A stretch of DNA of 64,000 nucleotides, from the NCBI GenBank assembly GCA_009827225.1, contig WUAI01000002.1, positions 91,443 through 155,442 of the forward strand. Reading direction: 5' to 3'. The DNA comes from Flavobacteriaceae bacterium (GTDB lineage Bacteria; Bacteroidota; Bacteroidia; Flavobacteriales; Flavobacteriaceae). Both the position numbers and the translations under genes were made by a program. The notes beneath the pieces were generated by a model, which was not told the DNA's origin, did not search any database, and saw only the letters and a program-made list of their open reading frames with translations. Positions 16,902 through 25,489 of this stretch are shown in pieces (positions within the stretch are counted from its first letter, which is position 1; the number at the start of each line of letters is the position of its first letter).

Positions 16902-16921
16902 TGACACATTCCAATACCGCG

Positions 16922-18097
16922 ATGAACTATATTCTTTTCGACGGAAATGTTCGAAACCAGCTTTTACCCTTTACCTACACGCGCCCTGTAGCCGACATTC
17001 GTTGCGGTATACTCACCATACGTGAAAAATGGGAAAAGCTCCTTGGATTCACCACGACTACGGTCACGGAAGACTATCTTTCGGAACAATGGCCCATGGT
17101 CGAACTCGATTCCAACATCTTAATTAATGGTTCTTTTATTCCTTCTGAAAATCTGGCGAAGATCGTCAAGGGTTTATCCGAAAATCAGGCGGTATTTTAT
17201 GAAGATGAGCCCATTGCTTTTTTTTCTTCGGAAGGGCAGGAAATCGATTTCGATTCATTTGATATCATTCAATACTCATATGATGATGTTTTGCGCATTG
17301 AACATACCTGGGACATCTTTGCGAAGAACCATGAAGCGATCCAACGTGATTTTGAATTGCTGACAAAAGATCGGTCTTCACAACCCATCCCGGAACATGT
17401 AGTGGCGCAGAACTCGGAACAAATATTCATCGAAGAAGGGGCAAAAGTGCATTTTTGCTCCCTGAATGCCAGCGACGGCCCGATTTACATTGGTAAAGAC
17501 ACCGAAATCATGGAAGGCTCACTGATTCGCGGGCCTTTTGCTCTGTGTGAAGGTTCGACCGTAAAAATGGGTTCGAAAATTTATACAGGAACTACTATCG
17601 GCCCATTCTCCAAAATAGGAGGAGAGGTGAATAATTCGGTACTTTTTGCCTATTCTAATAAGGGTCACGATGGATTTCTTGGTAATTCCGTGCTGGGAGA
17701 ATGGTGCAACATTGGTGCCGATTCGAATACTTCCAATATGAAGAACAACTATGCCGAAGTTCGATTATGGGATTATGAAACAGAAGGATTTGCCAAAACC
17801 GGCAGGCAGTTCGTCGGCCTTATGATGGGTGACCACAGTAAGTGTGGCATTAACACCATGTTCAATACCGGTACCGTGATAGGGGTAAGCTCTAATATCT
17901 TTGGAAGTGGTTATCCCAGAAACTTCATCCCTAGTTTTAGTTGGGGAGGTGCTTCAGGAACCAGTACCTATAAAACCGCTAAGGCATTCGAAACCGCCAA
18001 AGAAATGATGGCACGGCGCAATGTGGAGTTCACAGAGGCCGATGCCAAAATTTTGGAGCATGTGTTCGAAGAAACTGCAAAATACCGCAGGAGTTAG
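16922..18097 (+). CDS. Alternative GlmU: putative UDP-GlcNAc diphosphorylase/GlcN-1-P N-acetyltransferase
   Basis: A 391-residue protein of the bacteroidotal alternative GlmU family. The N-terminal nucleotidyltransferase-like domain begins MNYILFDGNVRNQLLPFTYTRPVADIRCGILTI and lacks the classical GxGTRM pyrophosphorylase loop. The C-terminal ~200 residues are left-handed beta-helix hexapeptide repeats (IGKDTEIMEGSLIRGPFALCEGSTVKMGSKI..., GEWCNIGADSNTSNM). Known for the family: it replaces GlmU in UDP-N-acetylglucosamine synthesis in Bacteroidota, feeding peptidoglycan and LPS. The start at 16922 is chosen because the upstream GTG lies inside the promoter. Confidence 0.82.
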   Translation: MNYILFDGNVRNQLLPFTYTRPVADIRCGILTIREKWEKLLGFTTTTVTEDYLSEQWPMVELDSNILINGSFIPSENLAKIVKGLSENQAVFYEDEPIAFFSSEGQEIDFDSFDIIQYSYDDVLRIEHTWDIFAKNHEAIQRDFELLTKDRSSQPIPEHVVAQNSEQIFIEEGAKVHFCSLNASDGPIYIGKDTEIMEGSLIRGPFALCEGSTVKMGSKIYTGTTIGPFSKIGGEVNNSVLFAYSNKGHDGFLGNSVLGEWCNIGADSNTSNMKNNYAEVRLWDYETEGFAKTGRQFVGLMMGDHSKCGINTMFNTGTVIGVSSNIFGSGYPRNFIPSFSWGGASGTSTYKTAKAFETAKEMMARRNVEFTEADAKILEHVFEETAKYRRS

Positions 18098-18099
18098 GA

Positions 18100-18420
18100 T
18101 TACAACTCAGGTTGGGGACCAAATAGCTCAAAGTCGACTGAATTCCAGAAATAAAGGATTCCAATTACAATCAAAATTGTGAGAAGTACTACAACCAGTC
18201 GTAGCAGGAATTGTTGTTTTCTTTCTTTCTTCATCCGAAGGAACAACTCCTTTTGAAACTCGGCATACTCGTGGCTCTTCATCTTGGTATGGTCTGTCAC
18301 CTTTCCATACTTATGAGAGGAAGTTTTGTTCTCTTTGTCGAACAACTTTTTACGCTGACTCTTCATCAGCTTATTGTTCTTAAGAACGGTATTCATACTA
18401 TGTGCACCACCGAAGCCCAT
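18100..18420 (-). CDS. Hypothetical small membrane protein, C-terminal transmembrane helix
   Basis: 106 residues. The N-terminal two thirds is lysine-rich and soluble (KNNKLMKSQRKKLFDKENK...HEYAEFQKELFLRMKKERKQQ). A single strong membrane helix follows (FLLRLVVVLLTILIVIGILYFW, about residues 71-92) and then a short periplasmic tail. No named family is recognised; similar riboflavin-unrelated small proteins are common in flavobacteria. It is convergent with the alternative glmU gene with only two bases between the stop codons. Function unknown. Confidence 0.7.
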   Translation of the reverse strand: MGFGGAHSMNTVLKNNKLMKSQRKKLFDKENKTSSHKYGKVTDHTKMKSHEYAEFQKELFLRMKKERKQQFLLRLVVVLLTILIVIGILYFWNSVDFELFGPQPEL

Positions 18421-18469
18421 GACTATAAGGTTTGATATATATGTCGTGAAATAATAAAGAAATGTTACA

Positions 18470-20089
18470 TCATTGCGCTTTACGCACCTTTTTCAGAAAT
18501 AGAAAATTCTGAGGGTTTATTCCAAGGCCAGTCACATCTTTATTTACAAATCGGATCGCCATGTCATAGAATAATGGAACTACCGGCGCTTCCTCAACGA
18601 TGAGCGAATCCATGCGAGTATAAATAGTTTTGCGATCGTCGATATCGGTAACGAATAATGAAGCTTCATACAAACTATCGAGCACCTCATTTTTGAAGTG
18701 CGTATAGTTGGGTCCATTCGGGGTGAAATTCGGACTGTAGAAAAGGGACAGATAGTTTTCAGCATCGGGGTAATCGGCCACCCAGCTTGCCCGGAAAATA
18801 TCCAATTCACCGGTACTCTTCATTTGGCGTAGGGTAGAAGGAGGTACCACATCGATGGTCACCGTAATTCCGACTTTTTCAAGCTCCCGCTGCACATATT
18901 CGCAAATGTCCAGGTACTGGCTGTTGGTGCCAATCACGATTTCCGGGTTGGAATCTCCCGTCTCAGCGATATATTGATCTACCAATTCCTTGGCTTTATC
19001 AGGCTGGTAGTAATATCCCTGGATGGATTCAAATCCCTGGAGGCCCTGGGGAATGAATCCATGTTCCGCAGGTATACCCATGCCATTTCTGAGGTAAGTA
19101 ACCATTTTTCTGCGGTCGAAACCATAATTAACGGCCTGCCTGAGAGCTTTCGATTTAATTTCCGGAGTCTCTGCACCCATAAAGAAGCCCAGGTATTCGG
19201 TGTTGAGGTATGGGCAGGTAAGAAGTTTAACACGGTCTTTATAAGCTTCCTGAAGCGCCCCACGTGATGTTAGTATTTCGTCTTTATAGCTATTGTCAAG
19301 CCCGGAAATAAAATCAATTTTCCCTTGAGCAAACTGTAAAAACTCACTTTGCTTGTCCGGTAAGAAGGTAATCGCCACTGCCTCTAAATACGGAAGCTGT
19401 TCACCTGCCTCGTCCTTTTCAAAATACAGCGGATTCTTTCTTAGCACGAGCTTCACGTTTTCTTCCCACATTTTATACTGAAAAGGTCCGGTTCCCACAG
19501 GATTTCTTCTGAACTCATTGCCATAGTAGTCAACTGCTTCCTTCGGCACCACGGAACAGTAACGCATTGAAAGCAATCCAAGAAAGGCCGGAAAAGGTTG
19601 CTTTAAAACAATGGTAAATGTGGTATCGTTTACGGCACTGTAACGATCAACATTCTGCAGTACCCAACTACCCGGGGAGGCAACTTTCGGGTCCACAAGC
19701 CTGTCGAAACTAAACTCAAAATCGGAGGCGGTCACCGTCCGGGTGGAGTCATTTCCGAAGACAGCGTTCTTATGAAAATACACATCATCCCTGAGATAGA
19801 AGGTATAGGTGTAGGTACTGTCATTGATCTCCCAGGAATGAGCAATATCCGGTTGAATGTTCAAAGAATCATCTAATTGAACCAACCCATTAAATAGTTG
19901 ATTGGAGGGCCAAATGTTTTGCGGATTTCGGGCGAAAGCCGGATCGAGGGAGCTGATATTGCTATGTTCATTATACCGAAAAACGAGATGATCTTTTCCC
20001 TCATTTCTTTTATCCTGGCAGGAATGCAACAATATGCCCAGGCAAATTACTGACATTAAGTGTGTTAAGATGAAACGAGATCTAGGCAT
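18470..20089 (-). CDS. ABC transporter substrate-binding lipoprotein, family 5 (peptide/nickel type)
   Basis: A 539-residue solute-binding protein of the DppA/OppA class (SBP_bac_5). The signal peptide ends in a lipobox (LLHSC; cysteine at about 24). Recognisable blocks: NEHSNISSLDPAFARNPQNIW, HKNAVF...VTASDFEFSFDRLVDP, RNPVGTGPFQY and ALRQAVNYGFDRRKMV. Family members deliver oligopeptides, nickel or murein peptides to an inner-membrane ABC permease. No permease or ATPase gene is adjacent, so the partner is elsewhere or the protein works alone. It is divergent from mtaB. Confidence 0.88.
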   Translation of the reverse strand: MPRSRFILTHLMSVICLGILLHSCQDKRNEGKDHLVFRYNEHSNISSLDPAFARNPQNIWPSNQLFNGLVQLDDSLNIQPDIAHSWEINDSTYTYTFYLRDDVYFHKNAVFGNDSTRTVTASDFEFSFDRLVDPKVASPGSWVLQNVDRYSAVNDTTFTIVLKQPFPAFLGLLSMRYCSVVPKEAVDYYGNEFRRNPVGTGPFQYKMWEENVKLVLRKNPLYFEKDEAGEQLPYLEAVAITFLPDKQSEFLQFAQGKIDFISGLDNSYKDEILTSRGALQEAYKDRVKLLTCPYLNTEYLGFFMGAETPEIKSKALRQAVNYGFDRRKMVTYLRNGMGIPAEHGFIPQGLQGFESIQGYYYQPDKAKELVDQYIAETGDSNPEIVIGTNSQYLDICEYVQRELEKVGITVTIDVVPPSTLRQMKSTGELDIFRASWVADYPDAENYLSLFYSPNFTPNGPNYTHFKNEVLDSLYEASLFVTDIDDRKTIYTRMDSLIVEEAPVVPLFYDMAIRFVNKDVTGLGINPQNFLFLKKVRKAQ

Positions 20090-20116
20090 GTGTTTTCGGG
20101 ATCCGAATTAAGTTCG

Positions 20117-20124
20117 TATTTTTG
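20117..20124 (+). promoter_or_regulatory. -7 promoter box of mtaB
   Basis: TATTTTTG, an exact TAnnTTTG, 20 bases before the mtaB ATG. A TTTTC at 20093-20097 is a partial -33 element at a 19-base spacing. Confidence 0.45.
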
Positions 20125-20144
20125 CCCCCTGCTAAATTACAAGA

Positions 20145-21494
20145 ATGAACCGAACGAAAAAAGCGGCCTTTTATACCTTAGGATGCAAGCTAAATTTTAG
20201 CGAAACGTCCACGATTGCGCGCGATTTTTCTTCGGAAGGATACAAACGAGTGGAGTTTTCGGAACATGCAGATATCTATGTGATCAATACCTGTAGCGTA
20301 ACCGAAAATGCCGACAAACGCTTCAAGACCATTGTAAAGCAAGCTCAGAAGTCGAATCCAGATGCCTTTATTGCGGCCATTGGATGCTATGCTCAATTGA
20401 AACCTCAGGAATTGGCCGATGTGGATGGGGTGGATCTTGTTTTGGGTGCTACTGAAAAATTCAAGATTACTTCTTACATCAACGACCTGCTGGAGAATCC
20501 GGACCGAAGTAATGAGGGAGGTCAGGTTCATGCCTGTGAAATTGAGGAAGCCGACTTCTATGTGGGCTCTTATTCTATTGGAGACCGGACAAGGGCCTTT
20601 CTAAAGGTGCAGGACGGATGCGATTATAAATGCACTTACTGTACGATTCCTTTAGCCCGCGGTATTTCCCGAAGTGACACCTTGGAGAACGTTCTGAATA
20701 ATGCTGCTGAAATTTCAGCACAAGGAATAAAAGAGATCGTCCTCACAGGGGTGAACATAGGTGATTATGGTAAGGGGGAATTTGGGAACAAGAAGCACGA
20801 ACATACCTTTTTTGAGCTGTGTGAAGCGTTGGACAAAGTTCCCGGTATTGAAAGGCTTAGGATATCTTCCATAGAACCCAACTTACTGAAGAATGAGACT
20901 ATCGATTTCGTGGCGTCTTCAAGAACTTTTGTTCCGCATTTTCATATTCCCTTACAAACCGGTAGCAATGACCTTTTAAAACTTATGCGGCGCAGATACA
21001 TGAGAGAACTGTATCAGGAAAGAGTTCAGCGGATACGAGAAGTGATGCCGCATGCCTGTATTGGCGTGGATGTGATCGTAGGTTTCCCAGGTGAAACGGA
21101 AGAACGATTCCTTGAGACCTATCATTTTCTTAATGAACTTGATATTTCCTATCTCCATGTATTCACCTATTCTGAAAGGGATAATACTCCTGCAGCAATC
21201 ATGGAAGGAGTGGTGCCAAAGAATATTCGTCATAAACGAAGTAAAATGCTAAGGGGTTTGTCGGCTAAAAAAAGAAGAGCCTTTTACGAGAAAATGCTGG
21301 GGAATACACATACGGTGTTATTTGAAGGAGAAAATAAGGAAGGATACATACACGGCTTCACCGAGAATTACGTAAAAGTGAAACATCCTTGGAATCCGGA
21401 ATTGGTGAACACTTTGCACCACGTAGAATTGACCTCCATCGATGAAGATGGATTGGTGCGTTTTAATTTTGTTGAAGCGGAAGTCTTGCGCTAG
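20145..21494 (+). CDS. mtaB: tRNA (N6-L-threonylcarbamoyladenosine(37)-C2)-methylthiotransferase
   Basis: A 449-residue radical-SAM methylthiotransferase that converts t6A37 to ms2t6A37 in ANN-decoding tRNAs. Seen: the N-terminal UPF0004 domain with its cysteines in LGCKLNF, NTCSV and IGCYAQ for the auxiliary cluster; the radical-SAM motif CDYKCTYC (C159, C163, C166) binding the [4Fe-4S] cluster; HIPLQTGSNDLLKLMRRRY; and VDVIVGFPGETEE. The C-terminal ~60 residues are the TRAM region. The absence of MiaB-specific features and the overall similarity to B. subtilis YqeV support MtaB rather than MiaB or RimO. Single-gene unit. Confidence 0.92.
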   Translation: MNRTKKAAFYTLGCKLNFSETSTIARDFSSEGYKRVEFSEHADIYVINTCSVTENADKRFKTIVKQAQKSNPDAFIAAIGCYAQLKPQELADVDGVDLVLGATEKFKITSYINDLLENPDRSNEGGQVHACEIEEADFYVGSYSIGDRTRAFLKVQDGCDYKCTYCTIPLARGISRSDTLENVLNNAAEISAQGIKEIVLTGVNIGDYGKGEFGNKKHEHTFFELCEALDKVPGIERLRISSIEPNLLKNETIDFVASSRTFVPHFHIPLQTGSNDLLKLMRRRYMRELYQERVQRIREVMPHACIGVDVIVGFPGETEERFLETYHFLNELDISYLHVFTYSERDNTPAAIMEGVVPKNIRHKRSKMLRGLSAKKRRAFYEKMLGNTHTVLFEGENKEGYIHGFTENYVKVKHPWNPELVNTLHHVELTSIDEDGLVRFNFVEAEVLR

Positions 21495-21527
21495 GAGCCA
21501 ATCACTCCTATCTAATCCCGATCGTTT

Positions 21528-21827
21528 TTAGATACTGATACCTACAGGGAGTAAATCCTTGTAAACACGACGGTTACGTCTCATAAATCCTGCGATCTCA
21601 GGGCTCGTGGGCACCAGGCTAATACCTCGATCCTTTACTTCTTCGAATACCGCTTTGATGAAAATATCTCTAAAGCCCTGGTCTTCCATGTCTTCCGGCA
21701 TGTCATACTTGGTGAGAAAGATTTTGCGGTCCTGAAGGGCATACTCGATGCGGGCCATATTATCGCCCACTTCCAATTCAAACTGCCGTAGAAATTCGTT
21801 ATCTGTAATCACTACATCTTCAATCAT
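21528..21827 (-). CDS. Small GNAT-fold N-acetyltransferase (YidJ/Gcn5-related C-terminal type)
   Basis: A 99-residue protein of the short GNAT-like family typified by FELEVGDNMARIEYALQDRKIFLTKYDMPEDMEDQGF followed by FIKAVFEEVKDRGISLVPTSPEIAGFMRRN. The EDQGFRDIF segment replaces the usual acetyl-CoA-binding Q/R-x-x-G-x-G/A loop in this mini family. The substrate is unknown. It lies 17 bases downstream of the pirin gene on the same strand, so the two are probably co-transcribed. Confidence 0.78.
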   Translation of the reverse strand: MIEDVVITDNEFLRQFELEVGDNMARIEYALQDRKIFLTKYDMPEDMEDQGFRDIFIKAVFEEVKDRGISLVPTSPEIAGFMRRNRRVYKDLLPVGISI

Positions 21828-21844
21828 AGGGAGTTATATTTCTA

Positions 21845-22561
21845 TTAATTCATTGGTACTTCGATTAGCAACAGTTTACTACCTTCGGAAATGTTTAATT
21901 CTACCTGGTCTGTATCCCAGATTCCGATGGCATCTCTATCACTAAGCGTTTCATTATCAACATTTACGGTACCATGTATCACTAGTAAGTAAATACCGTT
22001 GGTGGGTTGATTTAATGAATAGGTCGTTGTTGTATCTTCTGAAAATTCTCCAATGTTAAAATAGGCTTGTTGATGTATCCAAAGATCATTCTCGTTAGCT
22101 TCATTTCTGGGTTTAACCACCGTACTGATGGTATTCGGTTTCACCAGTGAAGCGATTTTCTTTTGGTCGTAACGGGGTTGTACATTTTCAGTTTCCGGAA
22201 ACACCCAGATCTGAAATAATTTCAGGTCTTCAGTCGTGCTCGCATTTTGCTCGCTGTGTTGAACACCGCTTCCTGCACTCATCACCTGAATATCCCCGGC
22301 TGCTACAACTCCTTCATTTCCCATGGAATCCTTGTGCTTCACTGCACCCGATTGTGGAATCGTAACGATTTCCATATTTTGGTGTGGGTGTGTGCCGAAT
22401 CCCATGGCAGGAGCCACAACATCATCATTAAGCACCCTCAACAGGCCGAACTGAACTCTGTTGGGATCAAAATAATTCGCAAAACTGAAGGAATATTTGG
22501 CTTGTAGCCAACCGTAATTTGCCTGGCCTCGAGTAGCTGCAGGATGTAAAATCTTGTTCAT
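21845..22561 (-). CDS. Pirin family bicupin protein
   Basis: A 238-residue pirin/YhaK-like protein (YhhW type). The N-terminal cupin shows GFGTHPHQNMEIVTIPQSGAVKHKDSMGN, giving the His-x-His, distal Glu and His set that binds one metal, then QVMSAGSGVQHSEQNAS. The C-terminal cupin is degenerate. Some homologs oxidise quercetin in vitro, but the physiological role of bacterial pirins is mostly unclear. It shares a 91-base divergent region with the hydrolase gene, where two -7 boxes face each other. Confidence 0.88.
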   Translation of the reverse strand: MNKILHPAATRGQANYGWLQAKYSFSFANYFDPNRVQFGLLRVLNDDVVAPAMGFGTHPHQNMEIVTIPQSGAVKHKDSMGNEGVVAAGDIQVMSAGSGVQHSEQNASTTEDLKLFQIWVFPETENVQPRYDQKKIASLVKPNTISTVVKPRNEANENDLWIHQQAYFNIGEFSEDTTTTYSLNQPTNGIYLLVIHGTVNVDNETLSDRDAIGIWDTDQVELNISEGSKLLLIEVPMN

Positions 22562-22589
22562 AAAAGCCCCAAAAGCGTAGTGAGAATTC

Positions 22590-22608
22590 TATCTTTGTTG
22601 CAAAGTTA
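22590..22608. promoter_or_regulatory. Face-to-face -7 boxes for the hydrolase and pirin genes
   Basis: TATCTTTG (plus strand, 22590-22597) and TAACTTTG (minus strand, 22608-22601) are separated by only TTG, forming a palindromic TAnnTTTG-TTG-CAAAnnTA. Each lies 33-55 bases from its gene. No convincing -33 element is seen for either. Confidence 0.4.
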
Positions 22609-22651
22609 CAAAAAATTAAAGGCGAAACCGTTATATACTTGTTAAAGCCTC

Positions 22652-23314
22652 ATGAATACTGAAATAACCCACATTTATTTTGTTCCGGGGCTAGCGGCCA
22701 GTAAAGAGATATTTAAGAATATCCGGCTCCCTGAATCCAGATATGTGGTTCACATTATCGAGTGGAAACTTCCTAATAAAAACGAAACCATCGAGGCCTA
22801 TGCGCGCCGTATGGCCGAAAGCGTAAAAGAAAAGAACTCGGTACTGGTTGGTGTTTCATTTGGTGGGGTTATGGTGCAGGAAATGAGTCGCTTTCTTCAT
22901 TTGAAAAAACTGGTGATCATCTCTAGTGTAAAAACGAAAGAAGAACTTCCACTACGCTTAAAACTTGTTCGGAGAACGGGAGCTTACAAACTGTTGCCTA
23001 CCGGATGGGCCTTAAGTGTTAAAGATCTCACCAAGCTGGCCATTGGTCCGCGTAGCAAAAAGAGACTCACTTTGTACCAGGAGTATTTATCGGTTCGAGA
23101 TAAAACCTATCTCGATTGGGCCATCAAACAAATGGTGTGCTGGGATCAAGAGGAAGCTATGGAAGAAGTGGAACATATTCACGGAGATTCCGACATTGTT
23201 TTCCCTATCAAAAATATCTCGGGAGCCAGGATCATTGAAGGAGGGACGCATGTGATGGTTTTGAACAAAGCCAGTCGTGTTTCAAAAGAATTACAATTAA
23301 TCATAGAAAGCTAA
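22652..23314 (+). CDS. Alpha/beta-fold hydrolase
   Basis: A 220-residue cytoplasmic hydrolase. Seen: the oxyanion/cap entry FVPGLAASKEIF; the nucleophile elbow VGVSFGGVMVQEM (G-x-S-x-G-G, Ser at about 72); the acid in HGDSDIVFPI; and the catalytic His in EGGTHVMVLNKASRV. Substrate specificity cannot be inferred. Single gene, divergent from pirin, followed by the lytic transglycosylase gene after 46 bases. Confidence 0.85.
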   Translation: MNTEITHIYFVPGLAASKEIFKNIRLPESRYVVHIIEWKLPNKNETIEAYARRMAESVKEKNSVLVGVSFGGVMVQEMSRFLHLKKLVIISSVKTKEELPLRLKLVRRTGAYKLLPTGWALSVKDLTKLAIGPRSKKRLTLYQEYLSVRDKTYLDWAIKQMVCWDQEEAMEEVEHIHGDSDIVFPIKNISGARIIEGGTHVMVLNKASRVSKELQLIIES

Positions 23315-23360
23315 ATAGCTAGAGCTTTAATTTTTATCTTTAGTTCAAAATAATAAGAAG

Positions 23361-24305
23361 ATGAGTTTATTGTCGAAAATTGGTTTAGCAACTGTTCTTG
23401 TTGGGGTGGGATGGTTGTGTACAGATGCCACTCAGGATACCCAACCGGAGAAAACTACGACACAGGAGAACGCCAAGGAAGTGAAAATGGTCAACGATTA
23501 TAATGTGTATGCTCTTGAATTACCCGAAAATATGGATTTTGCCGGGGAGCCGGTACCTCTGGATAACCCGGATATAAAAGAACGAATGGATCGAGAGTTA
23601 TTGGTGAATACCTATTGGCAGTCTAATGGCTTGCTCATATTCAAAAGAGCGAATAAGTATTTCCCCATCATTGAACCATTGCTGGAGAAGTACGGGCTAC
23701 CAGACGACTTCAAATATTTAGCCATAGCGGAAAGTGGCCTCATGAATAATCGGTCTCCTGCAGGGGCAGCAGGCTTTTGGCATTTTCTAAAAGGAACCGG
23801 TAGAGAGTATGGCCTCGAAATCAACGATTATGTGGACGAACGATACAACCTGGAACTTGCGACCAAAGTTGCGGCCGAGTACCTCAAAGCGTCCAAAAAA
23901 CGATTTGGTACCTGGACCTTGGCAGCTGCTGCTTACAATGCTGGAAATGCCGGTGTCAATAAACAACTGAAGCGTCAAAAAGTAAATGACTATTACGATG
24001 TATTGTTGAATGATGAAACAAGTCGATACATCTTCAGGATACTGGCGTTTAAAGAGATTTTAAGCAATCCCAAGAAATATGGGTTCAATTTCAGGGAAAA
24101 AGATCTGTATTCTGCAGTTCCTACCTATAAAGTGAAAGTGGATACCGCAGTCACTGATTTCGCCGACTTCGCCCGGCGATTTGGTATTAACTATAAGATT
24201 CTGAAAATACACAATCCGTGGCTAAGGGATACCTATTTGAAGAATGCTTCCGGAAAAGAATACTATATTGAAATCCCTGAAGAAGGGCACTATAACAATC
24301 CCTAA
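23361..24305 (+). CDS. Lytic transglycosylase, GH23 (MltD-like catalytic domain)
   Basis: A 314-residue envelope protein with an N-terminal membrane segment (MSLLSKIGLATVLVGVGWLC). The GH23/SLT domain spans about residues 90-230. The catalytic Glu is in YLAIAESGLMNNRSPAGAAGFWHFLKGTGREYGL; further motif blocks are RYNLELATKVAAEYLK and WTLAAAAYNAGNAG. It cleaves the MurNAc-GlcNAc bond with 1,6-anhydro product formation. The C-terminal ~70 residues (VPTYKVKVDTAVTDFADFARRFG...IEIPEEG) resemble a degenerate LysM-like tail. The cysteine at position 20 is not in a good lipobox, so the protein is more likely anchored than lipidated. Confidence 0.87.
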   Translation: MSLLSKIGLATVLVGVGWLCTDATQDTQPEKTTTQENAKEVKMVNDYNVYALELPENMDFAGEPVPLDNPDIKERMDRELLVNTYWQSNGLLIFKRANKYFPIIEPLLEKYGLPDDFKYLAIAESGLMNNRSPAGAAGFWHFLKGTGREYGLEINDYVDERYNLELATKVAAEYLKASKKRFGTWTLAAAAYNAGNAGVNKQLKRQKVNDYYDVLLNDETSRYIFRILAFKEILSNPKKYGFNFREKDLYSAVPTYKVKVDTAVTDFADFARRFGINYKILKIHNPWLRDTYLKNASGKEYYIEIPEEGHYNNP

Positions 24306-24314
24306 AAATCTTAT

Positions 24315-24686
24315 ATGAATATCACGGTTCTCTTGTCCCTCATCATTATCGGAATCGCCGCAGGAATATTGAGTGGATTTATGGGAGTAGGTGGCGGAGT
24401 GGTAATGATCCCATTAATGATCCTGCTGCTAGGGTACGATCAGCACCAGGCCCAGGGTATGAGCCTGGCAGTACTGGCTGTGCCTGTAACTTTTGTGGCT
24501 GCTTATACCTATCATTCGTCAGGCCATTCGATAAACTGGAAGTTTGCAATTATCATCGCACTCTGTTTTGTGATCGGTGGATTTATTGGTTCTAAGTTCG
24601 CTGTAAAGCTGGATCAATCCCTTTTGAAAAAGATTTTTGCGGGAATTCTTGTAATAGCAGCGATTAAGCTGTTCTTTTCGAAATAG
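24315..24686 (+). CDS. Half-size TSUP (TauE/SafE) family transporter
   Basis: A 123-residue inner-membrane protein with four predicted helices, containing the family signature GILSGFMGVGGGVVMIPLMILLLGYDQHQAQGMSL in its first half and GGFIGSKFAVKLDQSLLKKIFAGILV in the second. Full TSUP proteins have about 250 residues in two homologous halves; this one corresponds to a single half and would have to dimerise. Known full-length members export sulfite, taurine-derived or sulfoacetate anions. The gene starts 10 bases after the lytic transglycosylase stop. Complete as it stands, with no sign of a frameshift. Confidence 0.82.
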   Translation: MNITVLLSLIIIGIAAGILSGFMGVGGGVVMIPLMILLLGYDQHQAQGMSLAVLAVPVTFVAAYTYHSSGHSINWKFAIIIALCFVIGGFIGSKFAVKLDQSLLKKIFAGILVIAAIKLFFSK

Positions 24687-24688
24687 GA

Positions 24689-25363
24689 TCACTGTTCTAC
24701 CATCCCACGCTCAAGTAAGGCTATTCCGCTCATAAAGTCCTGGTAATTGGCATTGTATGAGTTGGAATAACTTTCCTGGTAATGATGGAAGAGGTTCCGA
24801 CGAATATCCAGAATTCGTTTATCGCTATGTATGAAAAATGAGGTGGGAAATCCGAGGCTGTGCTTCATGGTTTTAATGGTGAAGTCACTTCGGTTTTCAC
24901 GTTCATCCACATACAGCACATTGACATTTCTAGTGAATTTTCTCTTAAATTTTTTGATTTTCTTCTTGGACCCCCAGAATAAAACTATGAAATCAAAATC
25001 ATTATGATACTTATCGGCAATATCATTAAAGGCAGGTAATTCACCGATACCCGGCACACACCAGGAAGCATATGTAATCAAATAAATAGGTTTTTCAAAT
25101 TTATAGAGCTCAATACGCCTCCCTGCAAACTTTCTCACTTTGAAATTATCCAGTTGAGTCCCGTTGATCACATTCTTAACTAAAGAATCGAATAAGAACT
25201 GCGCTCTTTCTTCATCTTTATAAATGTATGCTCTTTTAGCTTCTCTACGGTATTTACGGATATTCTTACCGATAGCATCAGAAAAGAGATTCTTGGGCTC
25301 TTTCTTTTGTGAAAGGGCAGGTAAGCAGGTTAATAAGAATAGGGTAAGTAGAAATTTACCCAT
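24689..25363 (-). CDS. Thioredoxin-like (TlpA-type) secreted protein lacking CXXC
   Basis: A 224-residue exported protein with a signal peptide (MGKFLLTLFLLTCLPALSQ). Residues from about 95 onward have the thioredoxin/AhpC-TSA fold look: PIYLITYASWCVPGIGELPAFNDIADKYHNDFDFIVLFWG, then LGFPTSFFIHSDKRIL with the cis-proline. The active-site motif reads WCVPG, keeping only the first cysteine of the usual W-C-x-x-C. It therefore cannot be a standard disulfide oxidoreductase; a reductase acting through one cysteine or a non-catalytic role is possible. Convergent with the TSUP gene, with 2 bases between the stop codons. Confidence 0.78.
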   Translation of the reverse strand: MGKFLLTLFLLTCLPALSQKKEPKNLFSDAIGKNIRKYRREAKRAYIYKDEERAQFLFDSLVKNVINGTQLDNFKVRKFAGRRIELYKFEKPIYLITYASWCVPGIGELPAFNDIADKYHNDFDFIVLFWGSKKKIKKFKRKFTRNVNVLYVDERENRSDFTIKTMKHSLGFPTSFFIHSDKRILDIRRNLFHHYQESYSNSYNANYQDFMSGIALLERGMVEQ

Positions 25364-25489
25364 AGGCAGTTCATCGATTGGTTGGGCATAAATTTAGAAA
25401 GTCTTGGTAAAAAACCATGAATTTCCGTCAGATTTTTTCTGATAGCTTATAAAATGAAAATAAGGTAATTGCCTGAAAATCAATAAGAA

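Noticed and set aside
25364..25489. The 126-base gap between the thioredoxin-like and TPR genes as a possible small gene
   Set aside because: AT-rich with no frame, terminator or promoter of quality; nothing supportable is seen.
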